In this document: positions 23,844 through 24,661 of the stretch, one piece after another
Layout: every line of letters begins with the position of its first letter
Numbering within the stretch: the stretch's first letter is position 1
Source: JBBDWZ01 sp050732575
GTDB taxonomy: Bacteria > Gemmatimonadota > Gemmatimonadetes > Longimicrobiales > RSA9
Direction: 5' to 3'
Length of the DNA: 24,661 nt
NCBI GenBank assembly: GCA_050732575.1
Contig: JBOHRF010000052.1
Coordinates: forward strand, 1-24,661
Position numbers and translations under genes: made by a program
The notes under the pieces: model-generated
Told to the model about the DNA's origin: nothing
Database searches by the model: none
The model's input: only the letters and a program-made list of their open reading frames with translations

Positions 23844-23853
23844 GAACCGGGGC

Positions 23854-23931
23854 GTGTCGATCGTTACGGGCGTAGCGGGCGTGCCGGGAACGGCAACAAA
23901 GCGACCCCGTTACGCCCGTTACGCCCGACAC
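23854..23931. terminator. Inverted repeat after the copper operon, built of 9-bp CGGGCGTAA-type units
   Basis: The left side (CGGGCGTAG, CGGGCGTGC at 23867-23884) pairs with the right side (ACGCCCGTTACGCCCG at 23912-23927) with one mismatch in 16. GTGTCG at 23854-23859 pairs with CGACAC at 23926-23931 at the base. It follows the csoR stop by ten bases and probably ends the copper transcript. The same 9-mer recurs at the window's right edge. Confidence 0.6.
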
Positions 23932-23962
23932 TCCCGCCTCACCCTGCAGACCGCGAGCCCTG

Positions 23963-24619
23963 ATGCGAAAGTCCGTTCGGCGCGTGATCTACCGCTTCCT
24001 GCCCGCGCGGCTGTTACTCGCACTTATTCTGCTGTTCAGCCGTCGCGTGGGGATCGTGAAAGCCTGGGGCTGGGCCCGCTCCGTACGGCTCATGCGCCCG
24101 CTCGATCCTGACGACCGGCCCCTGCCCTATTTGCCTTATTGCGCTATCGAGCTGCTCAGCGAGCGGCTCAACCAACGCATCCATCTGCTGGAGTTCGGCG
24201 CCGGCTATTCCACGCTGTTCTTCATGAACCGGGTAGCGCACGTAACCGCGCTGGAACATCACGCGCAGTGGCTCGAGATCGTGCGCGCGCGCGCAGCCGC
24301 CAATGTGACGCTGCTTCCCACCTCCAACGAATCGGCGGAGAGTTATGCTGCGCCCTTGCGCGCCAGCGATCAGCACTTCGACCTGATCCTGGTCGATGGA
24401 CGGCATCGCATGGAATGTTTCGCTCTGGCCCTCGAGCGCCTCACGCCCGCCGGTGTCATTGTGCTGTATGACAGCGATCGCGCGCAATACGCGGGCGCCT
24501 TTCCCCTGGCCCAGGCCGCAGGATTCCGCGTACTCCATCTGCGCGGCCACAAAGCCGACAGCGTCGACCTGCACCGCACGTCGTTCTTCTATCGTGATGG
24601 GAATTGTTTGGGATTGTAA
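23963..24619 (+). CDS. Class I SAM-dependent methyltransferase-like protein
   Basis: The product has 218 residues from an ATG with no clear ribosome site. The N-terminus is basic and hydrophobic (RFLPARLLLALILLF, 11-25), so it may sit on the membrane. LLEFGAGYST (75-84) is a SAM-binding motif I, ALEHHAQW (97-104) holds the acidic residue that holds the SAM ribose, and FDLILVDGRHR (139-149) is motif IV-like. This plan is that of small methyltransferases often found in polysaccharide or glycolipid clusters, but the substrate is not readable. No related biosynthetic gene is in view. The gene has a 9-bp repeat array at each side, and its base composition is like its neighbours. Confidence 0.75.
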   Translation: MRKSVRRVIYRFLPARLLLALILLFSRRVGIVKAWGWARSVRLMRPLDPDDRPLPYLPYCAIELLSERLNQRIHLLEFGAGYSTLFFMNRVAHVTALEHHAQWLEIVRARAAANVTLLPTSNESAESYAAPLRASDQHFDLILVDGRHRMECFALALERLTPAGVIVLYDSDRAQYAGAFPLAQAAGFRVLHLRGHKADSVDLHRTSFFYRDGNCLGL

Positions 24620-24632
24620 CGGTTGGGTTGGT

Positions 24633-24661
24633 CGGGCGTAACGGGCGTGTCGGGCGTAACG
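24633..24661 (+). repeat. CGGGCGTAA 9-mer tandem array at the window edge
   Basis: Three units (CGGGCGTAA, CGGGCGTGT, CGGGCGTAA) followed by CG run to the last base of the window, 14 bases after the methyltransferase stop. It is the same unit as in the inverted repeat at 23854-23931. The array may continue, or form a hairpin, beyond the window. Confidence 0.75.

Overview
This is a GC-rich window of about 24.7 kb with sixteen supportable protein-coding genes, one broken gene and no tRNA, rRNA or CRISPR array that I can see. The gene content resembles a Gemmatimonadota-type bacterium. It has a SusC/RagA TonB-linked receptor, a secreted amidohydrolase, a BNR-repeat (VPS10-like) protein and a secreted S9 peptidase with Gly/Arg-rich inserts. 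It also has a lone ADOP-type ABC permease and a lipoprotein with the DSAGIRIVE opening of 6-bladed propellers. GTG and TTG starts are common, each supported by a GGAGG-type ribosome site. The taxonomic call is inference from gene families.

Layout. Positions 1-5258 (minus strand) read BNR-repeat protein, amidohydrolase, then a SusC-like receptor that runs off the left edge; they look like one export/nutrient operon. An AT-rich divergent promoter region (5259-5456) separates them from an S9 peptidase (5457-8051, plus). A perfect 34-bp inverted repeat made of GGATTA-type hexamers lies in the convergent gap before a minus-strand ADOP permease (8182-10605). A 377-bp intergenic region with a CGAAAG hexamer array leads to a DUF1203 protein. 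On the minus strand an amidohydrolase-PQQ dehydrogenase fusion (15968-12729) is followed by an AlkA-type glycosylase and a PIN/VapC relic. On the plus strand come a shortened 6-bladed propeller lipoprotein, an orphan membrane histidine kinase, and a Rossmann NAD(P)-binding protein joined to the kinase by an ATGA overlap. A minus-strand metallo-beta-lactamase-fold hydrolase is separated by a GGAGCG-type hexamer array from a copper operon: anchored cupredoxin, CopA ATPase and CsoR repressor. The copper operon has a clean GATACCC-N5-GGGTATC operator. A methyltransferase-like gene with a 9-mer repeat on either side closes the window.

Two themes stand out. First, gene junctions and intergenic gaps repeatedly carry short-unit (6- or 9-bp) repeats, several of them folded into inverted repeats. 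One copy of the GGATTA type lies inside a coding frame, where it encodes the linker joining two enzymes that are normally separate. Second, several proteins look internally shortened in frame relative to what I know of their families: the BNR protein, the propeller lipoprotein and the PIN relic. The fused PQQ enzyme also has no start or signal peptide of its own. These could be real genome streamlining or rearrangement, or assembly artefacts; comparison with relatives and read-level data would decide.
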